From Sulfuricurvum sp. IAE1 (GTDB lineage Bacteria; Campylobacterota; Campylobacteria; Campylobacterales; Sulfurimonadaceae): a stretch of DNA of 30,890 nucleotides. The position numbers were made by a program, and so were the translations under genes. This document shows positions 1-6,827 of this stretch, piece by piece. The stretch covers positions 1 to 30,890 of the forward strand of contig CAMBHX010000003.1 of the NCBI GenBank assembly GCA_945867285.1, written 5' to 3'. A model generated the notes under the pieces. It saw only the letters and a program-made list of their open reading frames with translations. It did no database searches and had not been told where the DNA came from. Within the stretch, counting starts at the first letter, position 1. Each line of letters begins with the position of its first letter.

Positions 1-1296
1 AAATGGATGGGAAAATGTACCAACTGTGGTGGTTGGGACAGTTTTGTTGAACTCAATGAGCAACAGCAAGACATTATCAAACTCACCTCTTCCTCATCAC
101 CAAGTGGTGGTACAAAAGCCAAAGAGATTACCCAAATCCTCGAAGAAACTACCGAGCGTTACACCAGCGATGATGCTGAACTAGACATGGTCCTAGGTGG
201 GGGTATTGTTCCGGGATCGCTAGTGCTTATCGGCGGGAGTCCAGGGGTTGGAAAATCAACCCTGCTACTCAAAATAGGGTCAAATCTAGCCAAACAAAAT
301 CGAAATGTTCTGTACGTATCGGGTGAAGAGAGTGAGGGGCAAATCAAACTGCGCGCCAACCGGTTGGGAGCCAATGTTGACAACCTCTATCTGTTAGCCG
401 AGATACGACTCGAACAAGTGCTCTCCGAATTGCACGAAAGAGCTTACGAGTGTATCATCATCGACTCTATCCAAACCCTCTATTCCGAAGCCATCGGTTC
501 CGCTCCAGGATCCGTCACCCAAGTACGACAGATTACTTTTGATTTGATGCGTATTGCTAAAGAGCGTAAAATCGCCATCTTTATTATTGGGCATATTACC
601 AAAGAGGGTTCTATTGCAGGTCCTCGTGTCTTAGAGCATATGGTTGACGTTGTCTTATATTTTGAGGGAGACAGTGGTCACGAACTAAGAATTTTGCGTG
701 GATTTAAAAACCGTTTTGGCCCTACAAGCGAAATTGGTGTCTTTGAGATGAGTAACGATGGACTCGTCTCCGCCAAAGACCTCTCATCACGTTTTTTCAA
801 CCGAAATAAATCTCAAAGCGGTTCTGCTCTCACCGTCATCATGGAAGGCTCTCGTCCCATAGTGCTAGAAGTTCAAGCATTGGTGAGTGAGTCCCATGCC
901 TCCAATCCCAAACGTCAAGCAACTGGCTTTGATACCAATCGCCTCAATATGCTACTGGCTTTACTGGAACGTAAACTCGAAATTCCTCTTAATGGCTATG
1001 ATGTTTTCGTTAATATCACTGGAGGGATAAAAATCACTGAAACATCGGCTGATTTGGCGATATTGGCTGCTATTATCAGTAGTTTTCGCAATCGCAGTAT
1101 CTCCAAAGAGACCATATTCATCGGAGAAGTATCACTGACTGGGGATATACGTGAGATTTATCAACTTGATCAACGACTCAAAGAAGCACATTCACAACAA
1201 ATAACTAAAGCACTTGTACCAAAAAAACCGCTTGAAAAAACACCACTCAAATGTTACGAAATCGACGAAGTCAGTAAGTTGCTAGAGTGGTTTTAA
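1..1296 (+). CDS. radA: DNA repair protein RadA (5' end truncated by window)
   Basis: RadA is a RecA-like, hexameric ATPase that promotes branch migration in homologous recombination. The frame is open from base 1. Its first residues, KWMGKCTNCGGWDSF, are the second half of the N-terminal C4 zinc finger, so the true start lies upstream of the window and the ATG at 7 is internal. Counting from that ATG, a Walker A motif GGSPGVGKST is at about residues 76-85. The RadA-specific KNRFG motif follows near residue 235, and a Lon-like C-terminal domain fills the last 150 residues. About 431 residues are visible against roughly 450-460 for the full family, so only the first Cys pair is missing. Identification is secure; no defect is seen. 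Confidence 0.97.
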   Translation, partial: KWMGKCTNCGGWDSFVELNEQQQDIIKLTSSSSPSGGTKAKEITQILEETTERYTSDDAELDMVLGGGIVPGSLVLIGGSPGVGKSTLLLKIGSNLAKQNRNVLYVSGEESEGQIKLRANRLGANVDNLYLLAEIRLEQVLSELHERAYECIIIDSIQTLYSEAIGSAPGSVTQVRQITFDLMRIAKERKIAIFIIGHITKEGSIAGPRVLEHMVDVVLYFEGDSGHELRILRGFKNRFGPTSEIGVFEMSNDGLVSAKDLSSRFFNRNKSQSGSALTVIMEGSRPIVLEVQALVSESHASNPKRQATGFDTNRLNMLLALLERKLEIPLNGYDVFVNITGGIKITETSADLAILAAIISSFRNRSISKETIFIGEVSLTGDIREIYQLDQRLKEAHSQQITKALVPKKPLEKTPLKCYEIDEVSKLLEWF

Positions 1297-1308
1297 AGTA
1301 CGAGGTGC

Positions 1309-1314
1309 TATAAT
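1309..1314 (+). promoter_or_regulatory. -10 box upstream of the 90-aa gene / carbonic anhydrase
   Basis: TATAAT preceded by TG one base upstream (TGCTATAAT) forms an extended -10 between radA and the next gene. No convincing -35 is seen, as is usual for Campylobacterota sigma-70 promoters. A ribosome binding site AGGAAG (1335-1340) precedes the ATG at 1347. Confidence 0.6.
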
Positions 1315-1346
1315 AATCTCACATAAAAATTACAAGGAAGCTTTAT

Positions 1347-1619
1347 ATGGCAAACTCAACCATCATTGCAGATCACAAATCCGAAGAGCGCTACACTAAA
1401 CTCTCACTCGCCTATGGTACACCTGAAGATAAAGAAAAAATAGAGCTTGCCATAGAAAAGCATACTGCTACTTGTCCACTAAAACCCATTATTTATGCTG
1501 GTGATGTTACAGGTGGACTCAAAATGATTACGATTGAATATCACGATGACTGTGATCGTGACGGCGGTAAAGTCTATGAAAACATCTTATGTGACCTTGG
1601 AATCAAAGAATGTCATTAA
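1347..1619 (+). CDS. Conserved-looking hypothetical protein, 90 aa
   Basis: I do not recognise a family. It is a soluble, charged protein of 90 residues without signal peptide or membrane segment. Cys, His and Asp cluster in two places: an HTATCPL stretch in the middle and an HDDCDRD plus C-terminal C-x6-C-H, which could bind a metal. It has its own extended -10 and a good Shine-Dalgarno (AGGAAG, 7 bases before ATG), so it is likely expressed. Its last 10 bases overlap the start of the carbonic anhydrase gene, which suggests coupled translation and a related role, for example in bicarbonate or zinc handling; this is inference only. Confidence 0.75.
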   Translation: MANSTIIADHKSEERYTKLSLAYGTPEDKEKIELAIEKHTATCPLKPIIYAGDVTGGLKMITIEYHDDCDRDGGKVYENILCDLGIKECH

Positions 1620-2284
1620 ACGCCTCAGATTTGAGCAACCAGAGACTTCAAGAGTTTGCACAAGGAAACGAGACATTTCAAAAAAGCTATTTTAAAAAAA
1701 ATGAAAAACACCTCTTGGGTCTTGCCAAGGGAGGTCAAAATCCCAAGACTCTCTTTATCGGGTGTTCTGATTCACGAGTAATCCCAGATCTTATTGTCCA
1801 GTCTCAGCCGGGTGATTTGTTTGTTGTACGTAATGTCGGAAACTTTGTTGCTCCCTACAAGCTCGATGAAGATTTTCACGCTACTGCCGCAGCGATTGAA
1901 TACTCCATAGGTGTTTTGGAAGTCTCTGAAATAATTATCTGTGGACATTCTCACTGTGGAGCTATCAAATCACTCTATCAAACCAACTGTGACGCCTCAA
2001 TGATACACACCGCCAAATGGCTTACGCTGGGTGAAAAAGCAAAATCTATGGCAATATTAGCCCTTGGTTCGAATGCTGATACCGACAATCTCTTGCGTGC
2101 AACTGAACGCCTCTCTATTATTACCCAGATCGAGAATCTTCTCACCTATCCTCAGGTTCGAAAACGGGTAGATGACGACAAACTCTTTATTCATGGTTGG
2201 TATTATGATATTGAAACAGGTGCAATTGATTATTATGATCCTGACAGCTATAAGTTTCGTCCACTGAGTGAGCTGAGCGAGTAA
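1610..2284 (+). CDS. can: Beta-class carbonic anhydrase
   Basis: It interconverts CO2 and bicarbonate with a Zn ion in the cytoplasm. The beta-class signature is complete: GCSDSR gives zinc ligand C52 and the Asp54/Arg56 dyad, and GHSHCGAI gives H113 and C116 as the other zinc ligands. The VVRNVGNFV motif lies between them. At 224 residues it has the usual length and no signal peptide. The start overlaps the end of the preceding 90-aa gene by 10 bases and no separate promoter is visible. In an autotroph with a reductive TCA cycle this enzyme would supply CO2/bicarbonate to carboxylases (inference). Downstream lies a short palindromic repeat and a convergent gene. Confidence 0.95.
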   Translation: MSLNASDLSNQRLQEFAQGNETFQKSYFKKNEKHLLGLAKGGQNPKTLFIGCSDSRVIPDLIVQSQPGDLFVVRNVGNFVAPYKLDEDFHATAAAIEYSIGVLEVSEIIICGHSHCGAIKSLYQTNCDASMIHTAKWLTLGEKAKSMAILALGSNADTDNLLRATERLSIITQIENLLTYPQVRKRVDDDKLFIHGWYYDIETGAIDYYDPDSYKFRPLSELSE

Positions 2285-2309
2285 TCTAATCGGATACATC
2301 TTTGTGTGC

Positions 2310-2351
2310 GTCCCTGCCACTAAAACAGATGCATTCGTTTTAGTGTGTAAC
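2310..2351 (+). repeat. Short (internally deleted) copy of dispersed palindromic repeat; possible bidirectional terminator
   Basis: GTCCCTGCCACTAAAACA (2310-2327) followed by GATGCATTCGTTTTAGTG and TGTAAC matches the outer parts of the 15731-15826 element at 39 of 42 positions, skipping 44 internal bases. CACTAAAAC (2318-2326) and GTTTTAGTG (2337-2345) form a perfect 9-bp stem with a 10-base loop. It lies between the convergent genes can and mlaE, where such a hairpin could stop transcription from both sides (inference). Confidence 0.75.
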
Positions 2352-2362
2352 AAGAAATGTTC

Positions 2363-3154
2363 TTACCAATCCAAATACAAAAATAATGATGAAATAAAAT
2401 AGTTTGCTACAAAAATAGCTACCGCTGAATAAACAACTGCTTGAATAGTAGATTCCCCTACTCCGCGAGCTCCCCCACTGGTATGATATCCAATATAACT
2501 CCCAATAGTACTAACTATCCAACCAAAAACTGCTGCTTTTATAAACCCTGTCATAATATCATCAAACTCACCCAGTCGCATAACCGTTTCTTGATAAGCT
2601 ATAGGATTAATCCCAAGCGCTCCAGTAGAGATAATATATGCCGAAGAAATTGCCACAAAATCAAACCACACGACCAAAAGAGGCAAAGAGATAATGGTAG
2701 CCACAATGCGAGGTGCCAATAGGTACTCTTTTGAATCCACACCCAAAATATCAATAGCATCGATTTGTTCCGACACACGCATCGTCCCAAGCTCCGCTGC
2801 CATGGCACTCACCGAGCGAGAAATAAGCATCAATGTTGCAAAAACAGGTCCCAGCTCTTTGGTGATTGAAAGAAAAATCGTATATCCAATAAAACTCTCA
2901 ATCCCAAACTGATGAAATCCACTGTACAACTGTATCGCTTCTACCATCCCAGTAAATAGAGCTGTTAGCGTCACCACTCCAATACACCCCAACCCTATCA
3001 CTTCGATTTGGGTCAATAAAATGGTTGGGCGTCTAAAAACACGTGAATAAAGAAGTACTAGTCGAGCTTGAAAAAGGATAAAAACTCCAAATTTTTCAAT
3101 GCTCTCAAAAAAAATAAGAAAAGGTCGACCTAAGCTTGCCAAAACAGCTTCCAC
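2363..3154 (-). CDS. MlaE/YrbE-family ABC transporter permease
   Basis: This is the membrane permease of Mla-type ABC systems that move phospholipids or related lipids between inner and outer membranes. The 263-residue protein has about five to six hydrophobic segments. It carries the family core around residues 95-145, including TKELGPVFATLMLISRS and SAMAAELGTMRVSEQIDAID. The start is a GTG with AGGAGA five bases upstream. The usual partners (ATPase MlaF, MCE protein MlaD) are not adjacent: the gene is divergent from fliL and convergent with can, so it stands alone here. The substrate cannot be read from sequence. Confidence 0.9.
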   Translation of the reverse strand: MEAVLASLGRPFLIFFESIEKFGVFILFQARLVLLYSRVFRRPTILLTQIEVIGLGCIGVVTLTALFTGMVEAIQLYSGFHQFGIESFIGYTIFLSITKELGPVFATLMLISRSVSAMAAELGTMRVSEQIDAIDILGVDSKEYLLAPRIVATIISLPLLVVWFDFVAISSAYIISTGALGINPIAYQETVMRLGEFDDIMTGFIKAAVFGWIVSTIGSYIGYHTSGGARGVGESTIQAVVYSAVAIFVANYFISSLFLYLDW

Positions 3155-3234
3155 AATTCTCCTTAATCAAAATATTGCACTAAGTTTAACCAAAGAAATT
3201 TAAACTTTCATGCGAAACTTCAAAGATTTCAAGG

Positions 3235-3240
3235 TACAAT
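3235..3240 (+). promoter_or_regulatory. -10 box for fliL-acpS
   Basis: TACAAT in the 116-base divergent spacer between mlaE and fliL, about 30 bases before the fliL ATG at 3271. AGGAG precedes that ATG. No -35 and no sigma-54 or sigma-28 consensus was found. Confidence 0.45.
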
Positions 3241-3270
3241 AAAAAATTATTTATTTCATAGGAGCTACGG

Positions 3271-3870
3271 ATGGCAGCTAAAGAAAAAGAACACGGAGAA
3301 GACGTCTCCGCAGAAGGTGGAGAAGCGAAAAAATCGAACAAACTACTTCTCATTATTATCATTGTTGTATTGGTACTCGTTTTGGCAATTGGTGGTGTTA
3401 TCATCGCTCTTATGTCTGGCGGTCATGAAGAAGAAGCTGCTGATGGAACAAAAAAAGAAGCGGTAGCCCACGGTGAAGAAGAGACCGCAGATGAAAATCA
3501 TGGTGATGGTTCAACAGATACTGAAGATGGTAATACAGAGAGCTCTCACAGTGCTGGAGGAACCGAAGTAGGGATTATGTATCCATTAGACCTCTTTACT
3601 GTCAATCTCCTCTCCGAAAGCGGTCGACGCTATTTAAAAGTAGAACTTAATTTGGAAATAGAGGGCGAAGAATTAGCACACGAATTAGATACAAAAAAGC
3701 CTCTATTACGTGATATTATTATTCGTATTCTCTCATCTAAATCGCTTGAAGAGATATCCACGGCCAAAGGCAAGGAGACACTAAAAGAACAAATTGTCAG
3801 TGAAATCAATCCACGGATCAAAGATGGAAAAGTTATGAACGTCTATTTTGTTGACTTTGTGGTTCAATAA
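3271..3870 (+). CDS. fliL: Flagellar basal body-associated protein FliL
   Basis: FliL is a single-pass inner-membrane protein that surrounds the stator units of the flagellar motor and supports torque. Residues 1-24 are a short charged cytoplasmic tail and 25-50 a strong membrane segment (LLLIIIIVVLVLVLAIGG). About 50 residues of a Glu/His/Gly-rich periplasmic linker follow. The FliL domain runs from about 97 to the end and includes YPLDLFTVNLLSESGRRYLKV. At 199 residues it is a little longer than the roughly 155-180 typical, because of the acidic linker. It is followed six bases later by acpS, the same order as in Campylobacter, so the two are probably co-transcribed. Confidence 0.95.
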   Translation: MAAKEKEHGEDVSAEGGEAKKSNKLLLIIIIVVLVLVLAIGGVIIALMSGGHEEEAADGTKKEAVAHGEEETADENHGDGSTDTEDGNTESSHSAGGTEVGIMYPLDLFTVNLLSESGRRYLKVELNLEIEGEELAHELDTKKPLLRDIIIRILSSKSLEEISTAKGKETLKEQIVSEINPRIKDGKVMNVYFVDFVVQ

Positions 3871-3876
3871 GCGGTA

Positions 3877-4221
3877 ATGATAGGTATTGATCTTATCAAA
3901 ATTGAGCGTATGAAGCGTCTCATGGAGCGCTGGGGAGATCAAGGGCTCTCGAAATTTCTCTCTACTGATGAGATAAGTCTTGTTAAAAATCCCAATACTG
4001 CTGCAGGCTTTTGGGCTGCTAAAGAAGCGTGTTCAAAGGCTTTGGGATGTGGTATCAGCAGTGAATGCAGCTTTCACGATATCACCCTCTCTAAAACATC
4101 TAAAGGTGCTCCTATGATTACATTGAGCCCCAAAGTACAACAAACCTTTGCTATTAACACTGCTTCCGTTTCTATTACCCACGATGGCGACTATGCTATC
4201 GCTGTTGTTGCCTTACAATAG
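3877..4221 (+). CDS. acpS: Holo-[acyl-carrier-protein] synthase
   Basis: It transfers 4'-phosphopantetheine from CoA to a serine of apo-ACP, activating fatty acid synthesis. The N-terminal motif MIGIDLIKIER supplies the Mg-binding Asp5, and WAAKEACSKALG supplies Glu50; both are family hallmarks. The C-terminal SITHDGDYAIAVV strand is also typical. Length 114 aa is normal. Only six bases separate it from fliL and no SD stronger than the GCGGTAATG context is seen, so it probably depends on the fliL transcript. Pairing with fliL appears to be chromosomal convention in this phylum rather than a functional link. Confidence 0.95.
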   Translation: MIGIDLIKIERMKRLMERWGDQGLSKFLSTDEISLVKNPNTAAGFWAAKEACSKALGCGISSECSFHDITLSKTSKGAPMITLSPKVQQTFAINTASVSITHDGDYAIAVVALQ

Positions 4222-4253
4222 CTCATAAAATCCCCTTTTTAACAAACCTCAAC

Positions 4254-4259
4254 TATAAT
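4254..4259 (+). promoter_or_regulatory. -10 box for phnA-like gene
   Basis: A consensus TATAAT lies 28 bases before the ATG at 4288, in a 66-base spacer after acpS, preceded by a T-rich stretch (CCCCTTTTTT). An SD-like AAAGGATA precedes the start codon. Confidence 0.6.
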
Positions 4260-4287
4260 GTCAGCAACTAAATAACAAAGGATACGT

Positions 4288-4815
4288 ATGTGTGAATTGT
4301 GTGGAGCAACTGACAACTTGGAAAATTATAATATTGGAGATGGGAGCTCTGAGCAATCACTGATGCTATGTGAAACTTGTCGGACACAAATCAGCAATCC
4401 AGATACCTTAGATGCCAATCACTGGCGTTGTCTTAACGATACTATGTGGAGTGAAAAGCCTGCCGTTGCTGTTATGTCATACCGCTTGTTGCGTGCGCTA
4501 GGTGAACAAGATTTAGTGGATATGATGTACTTCGAAGATGATGTCAAAGCATGGGCAGATGCAGGACTACTCAACACATCCAATAGTGATACCAACAACG
4601 CTGTCATTCATCGTGATAGCAATGGAACAGTTTTGAACGAAGGTGATACCGTCACACTTATCAAAGATCTAGAAGTCAAAGGGGCAGGATTTACTGCCAA
4701 ACGAGGGACGATTGTCAAAAATATTCGTCTCACTGATGACGCAAAGTATATCGAAGGCAAAATCAATGGAACTACCATCGTTTTAGTGGCTGACTATATG
4801 AAGAAAAGCATCTAA
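4288..4815 (+). CDS. PhnA/YjdM-family zinc-ribbon protein
   Basis: This is the family of E. coli YjdM (old name PhnA), which is found near phosphonate genes there but is not itself a phosphonoacetate hydrolase; the biochemical role is unclear. Two CxxC pairs at the N-terminus (C2/C5 and C28/C31) form a zinc ribbon. The C-terminal part (about 108-175) carries the characteristic VIHRDSNGTVLNEGDTVTLI, KDLEVKGAG and RGTIVKNIRL stretches and is an SH3-like beta barrel. The central 55 residues are a helical insert compared with the short E. coli form. No phosphonate genes are nearby. The next small gene starts three bases after its stop. Confidence 0.88.
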   Translation: MCELCGATDNLENYNIGDGSSEQSLMLCETCRTQISNPDTLDANHWRCLNDTMWSEKPAVAVMSYRLLRALGEQDLVDMMYFEDDVKAWADAGLLNTSNSDTNNAVIHRDSNGTVLNEGDTVTLIKDLEVKGAGFTAKRGTIVKNIRLTDDAKYIEGKINGTTIVLVADYMKKSI

Positions 4816-4818
4816 GCC

Positions 4819-5106
4819 ATGGAGGAACTTCTCACTGTCCAAAAATATGCTTCAACCCATCGTCAAACCATTCACAGTGTCATCAAAAAGACGATGAATG
4901 GTGAGCTCAAAACAGTAACAAAAGAGGAAAATGGTAAAGAAGTGGTCTATATTATCATGGATGCACCAGCACCTCAAACTCCTGCCATCCCACAGCAAGT
5001 ACTAAAAGAGGAGGAAGATATTATTGACTACCAAAAAGAGTACGAAGCACTTCACAAAAAATATCTCATTTTAAAAACAAAATATGATAGGCTTTTGGAG
5101 AGTTAA
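4819..5106 (+). CDS. Small protein with HTH-like N-terminus and C-terminal coiled coil
   Basis: The family is not recognised. Residues 3-35 (LLTVQKYASTHRQTIHSVIKK) resemble the helix-turn-helix of small excisionase/MerR-type DNA-binding modules. A short beta-like stretch with VVYIIMD comes next, then a Pro-rich linker (APAPQTPAIP). The last 30 residues form a heptad-like coiled coil (EYEALHKKYLILKTKYDRLLE). It starts three bases after the PhnA-like gene stop, so it probably shares that transcript; the SD is weak. It ends three bases before the convergent thiS. It could be a small dimeric regulator, but no target is evident. Confidence 0.7.
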   Translation: MEELLTVQKYASTHRQTIHSVIKKTMNGELKTVTKEENGKEVVYIIMDAPAPQTPAIPQQVLKEEEDIIDYQKEYEALHKKYLILKTKYDRLLES

Positions 5107-5109
5107 TCT

Positions 5110-5310
5110 TCATCCGCCTCCAACAAAATCAAGCAACTCGATTGTATCACCGTCAGTCAAATTAAACATACCCCACTGGTCTTGTTTCACAATATTCATA
5201 TTGACGGCTGCTGCCATTACCTGACCAGTCAACCCTAATGTTTCAATGACTTCCAAAAGGGTTACACTCTCGTTAAATTCTCGTATTTCACCATTAATTT
5301 TAATTGTCAT
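5110..5310 (-). CDS. thiS: Sulfur carrier protein ThiS
   Basis: ThiS is a ubiquitin-fold protein that carries sulfur as a C-terminal thiocarboxylate to ThiG for thiazole (thiamine) synthesis. The 66-residue protein starts MTIKINGEIREF, contains the typical VTLLEVIETLGL helix, and ends DFVGGG, giving the required terminal diglycine with one extra Gly as also known in other ThiS proteins. AGGAGAAA lies just upstream of the ATG. It is the last gene of the minus-strand operon and follows the ankyrin gene by eight bases. ThiG, ThiH and ThiF are not in the window. The stop is three bases from the convergent 95-aa gene, leaving no room for a terminator. Confidence 0.93.
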   Translation of the reverse strand: MTIKINGEIREFNESVTLLEVIETLGLTGQVMAAAVNMNIVKQDQWGMFNLTDGDTIELLDFVGGG

Positions 5311-5318
5311 AATTTCTC

Positions 5319-5834
5319 CTATTTATTCATCAAGATGAGTTGTGCTGCTTGTGTATTTTTCTTGGCTATTGCCAAATCGTATGGGCTGACACCATCTTTG
5401 GTTTTAGCATTGGGGTTGGCGTTCGCTTTAAGTAAAAAGTCTACAATCTCCACATTTCCACTAAATCCAGCTTGATGTAATGGTGTAATCCCCTCATTGT
5501 TCTCAAGATTAACATCCGCTCCCTCTAAAACCAGAAAAGTAACTAACTCAATACTTTTCTTTTGTACCGCCAAAAGTAATGGCGTATTACCATTTAAATC
5601 TTGCGCATTGATGTTCGCACCATGTTTAATAAGATATTTTGCCATAGTTATATCTTTGAGCTTGATAGCAATATGCAAACCATTCAATCCAGCTTTATTG
5701 GGTTCATCAATACTAACCCCTGAAAGTACAATCTTTTCAACTTTAGGGATATTACCCTCAAAAACTGCCTCGTGTAATGCATTTGCATACAATAAAGCCA
5801 CAGCTGTCATACTTATAATTAGAAATTTCATCAC
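5319..5834 (-). CDS. Exported ankyrin-repeat protein
   Basis: The 171-residue protein begins with a hydrophobic signal-like segment (MMKFLIISMTAVALLYANA), suggesting export to the periplasm. It then consists of about four to five 33-residue ankyrin repeats with the usual cores: GLNGLHIAIKLKD, LNGNTPLLLAVQKKS, NEGITPLHQAGFSGN and KDGVSPYDLAIAKKN. Ankyrin repeats are protein-binding scaffolds; no enzymatic domain is present. In other bacteria small periplasmic ankyrin proteins accompany catalase or peroxidase, but here the neighbours are a MidA-like methyltransferase (abutting, its stop directly precedes this start) and thiS. The partner is unknown. Confidence 0.88.
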   Translation of the reverse strand: MMKFLIISMTAVALLYANALHEAVFEGNIPKVEKIVLSGVSIDEPNKAGLNGLHIAIKLKDITMAKYLIKHGANINAQDLNGNTPLLLAVQKKSIELVTFLVLEGADVNLENNEGITPLHQAGFSGNVEIVDFLLKANANPNAKTKDGVSPYDLAIAKKNTQAAQLILMNK

Positions 5835-6827
5835 CTAACCTTGAACCAATCGTATCATTTTAAATCGCTCCCCCATCAATGAAGGAGTGATGAGGATTTT
5901 GACTTTTTCAAGCTCTTGGGTGTAAATTTCATCGTTAGCTTTCTCTTTGAGCATCCCCAATAAATCCAAAATTCCCATCTCTATGAGAGCAACCAACTGA
6001 GTCGAAAATTGCTCACAACGCACTCCAGCACTTTGGAAAGCATCTTTGACATGGGTAAAATTGACATCATAAGTAATATCACTTTTTTTAAATACGTCAC
6101 CCAAATTCAACGCTTCATCAAACAGTGGGTAGACTTTATGTTCATGATAAACACGAATCGAAAAATCACTCCGTGCACTTAGTTCCCCATAATCAAAGCT
6201 CATAAACTCAAATTTTTGGACACTTTGACTCATAGAGCGTGCAAACTGTTCATAACCTACAGCAATCTCACCTCGATCTTTGTGATACTTTTTAGCATGT
6301 TCTATCGCACTGGAAGAGTCAATATCAAAAACGACTTTTCCAGTGTCCATGCGACCTATTTTGTCCTGATAGAGAAGTTCACAGGGAAATGCATCAAAAA
6401 TTTCATTGGCAATGAAAAACGCACATGATGCCTCAATCTCACTCACATCTCTATAATGCTCCAAGCGTATCACATTCCCAAACGATTCCTCAAAATAATT
6501 TTGCTGTTGATTTTGTAACGCCACAAAACGCTCTATTATTCCAAAACGAAGTGTTTGAATCAGTTGCGGACGCAAAGTATGTAAAAATTCAATGATATCA
6601 GCAAGAAGATAGCCATGATGCGCACCTATTTCACAAATCAAACAATCAGGAGTCAAAAATCCCTCATCAATACGCTTAATGATATGATTGGCAATAGAAC
6701 CTCCAAAAAACTTGGAAGTACTCACCGCGGTATAAAAATCCCCTTTTTTTCCAATAGGACGATAGTCACTATAATAGCCATCTTCACCATACAGCCATTG
6801 CGTCATATAGGTACTAAACGTAGTCAT
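5835..6827 (-). CDS. MidA/NDUFAF7-like SAM-dependent methyltransferase (DUF185)
   Basis: The family includes mitochondrial NDUFAF7/MidA, which dimethylates an arginine in a complex I subunit; bacterial members are mostly uncharacterised. Family landmarks are GKKGDFYTAVSTSKFFGG near residues 27-44, the SAM-binding LICEIGAHHGYLLADI near 83-98, and ANEIFDAFPCELL near 140-152. At 330 residues it is slightly shorter than the 350-400 typical. It starts directly after argD (adjacent stop and start) and is followed directly by the ankyrin gene, so it is within the five-gene minus operon. A role in maturing NADH dehydrogenase is possible but not shown by context. Confidence 0.85.
   Translation of the reverse strand: MTTFSTYMTQWLYGEDGYYSDYRPIGKKGDFYTAVSTSKFFGGSIANHIIKRIDEGFLTPDCLICEIGAHHGYLLADIIEFLHTLRPQLIQTLRFGIIERFVALQNQQQNYFEESFGNVIRLEHYRDVSEIEASCAFFIANEIFDAFPCELLYQDKIGRMDTGKVVFDIDSSSAIEHAKKYHKDRGEIAVGYEQFARSMSQSVQKFEFMSFDYGELSARSDFSIRVYHEHKVYPLFDEALNLGDVFKKSDITYDVNFTHVKDAFQSAGVRCEQFSTQLVALIEMGILDLLGMLKEKANDEIYTQELEKVKILITPSLMGERFKMIRLVQG

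Noticed and set aside
4288..4815. Phosphonoacetate hydrolase
   Set aside because: The name PhnA is shared, but this zinc-ribbon protein belongs to the YjdM family and has no hydrolase motifs.
5110..5121. Three terminal glycines in ThiS as an anomaly
   Set aside because: Other ThiS proteins, such as that of Bacillus subtilis as I recall it, also end GGG, so it is normal.
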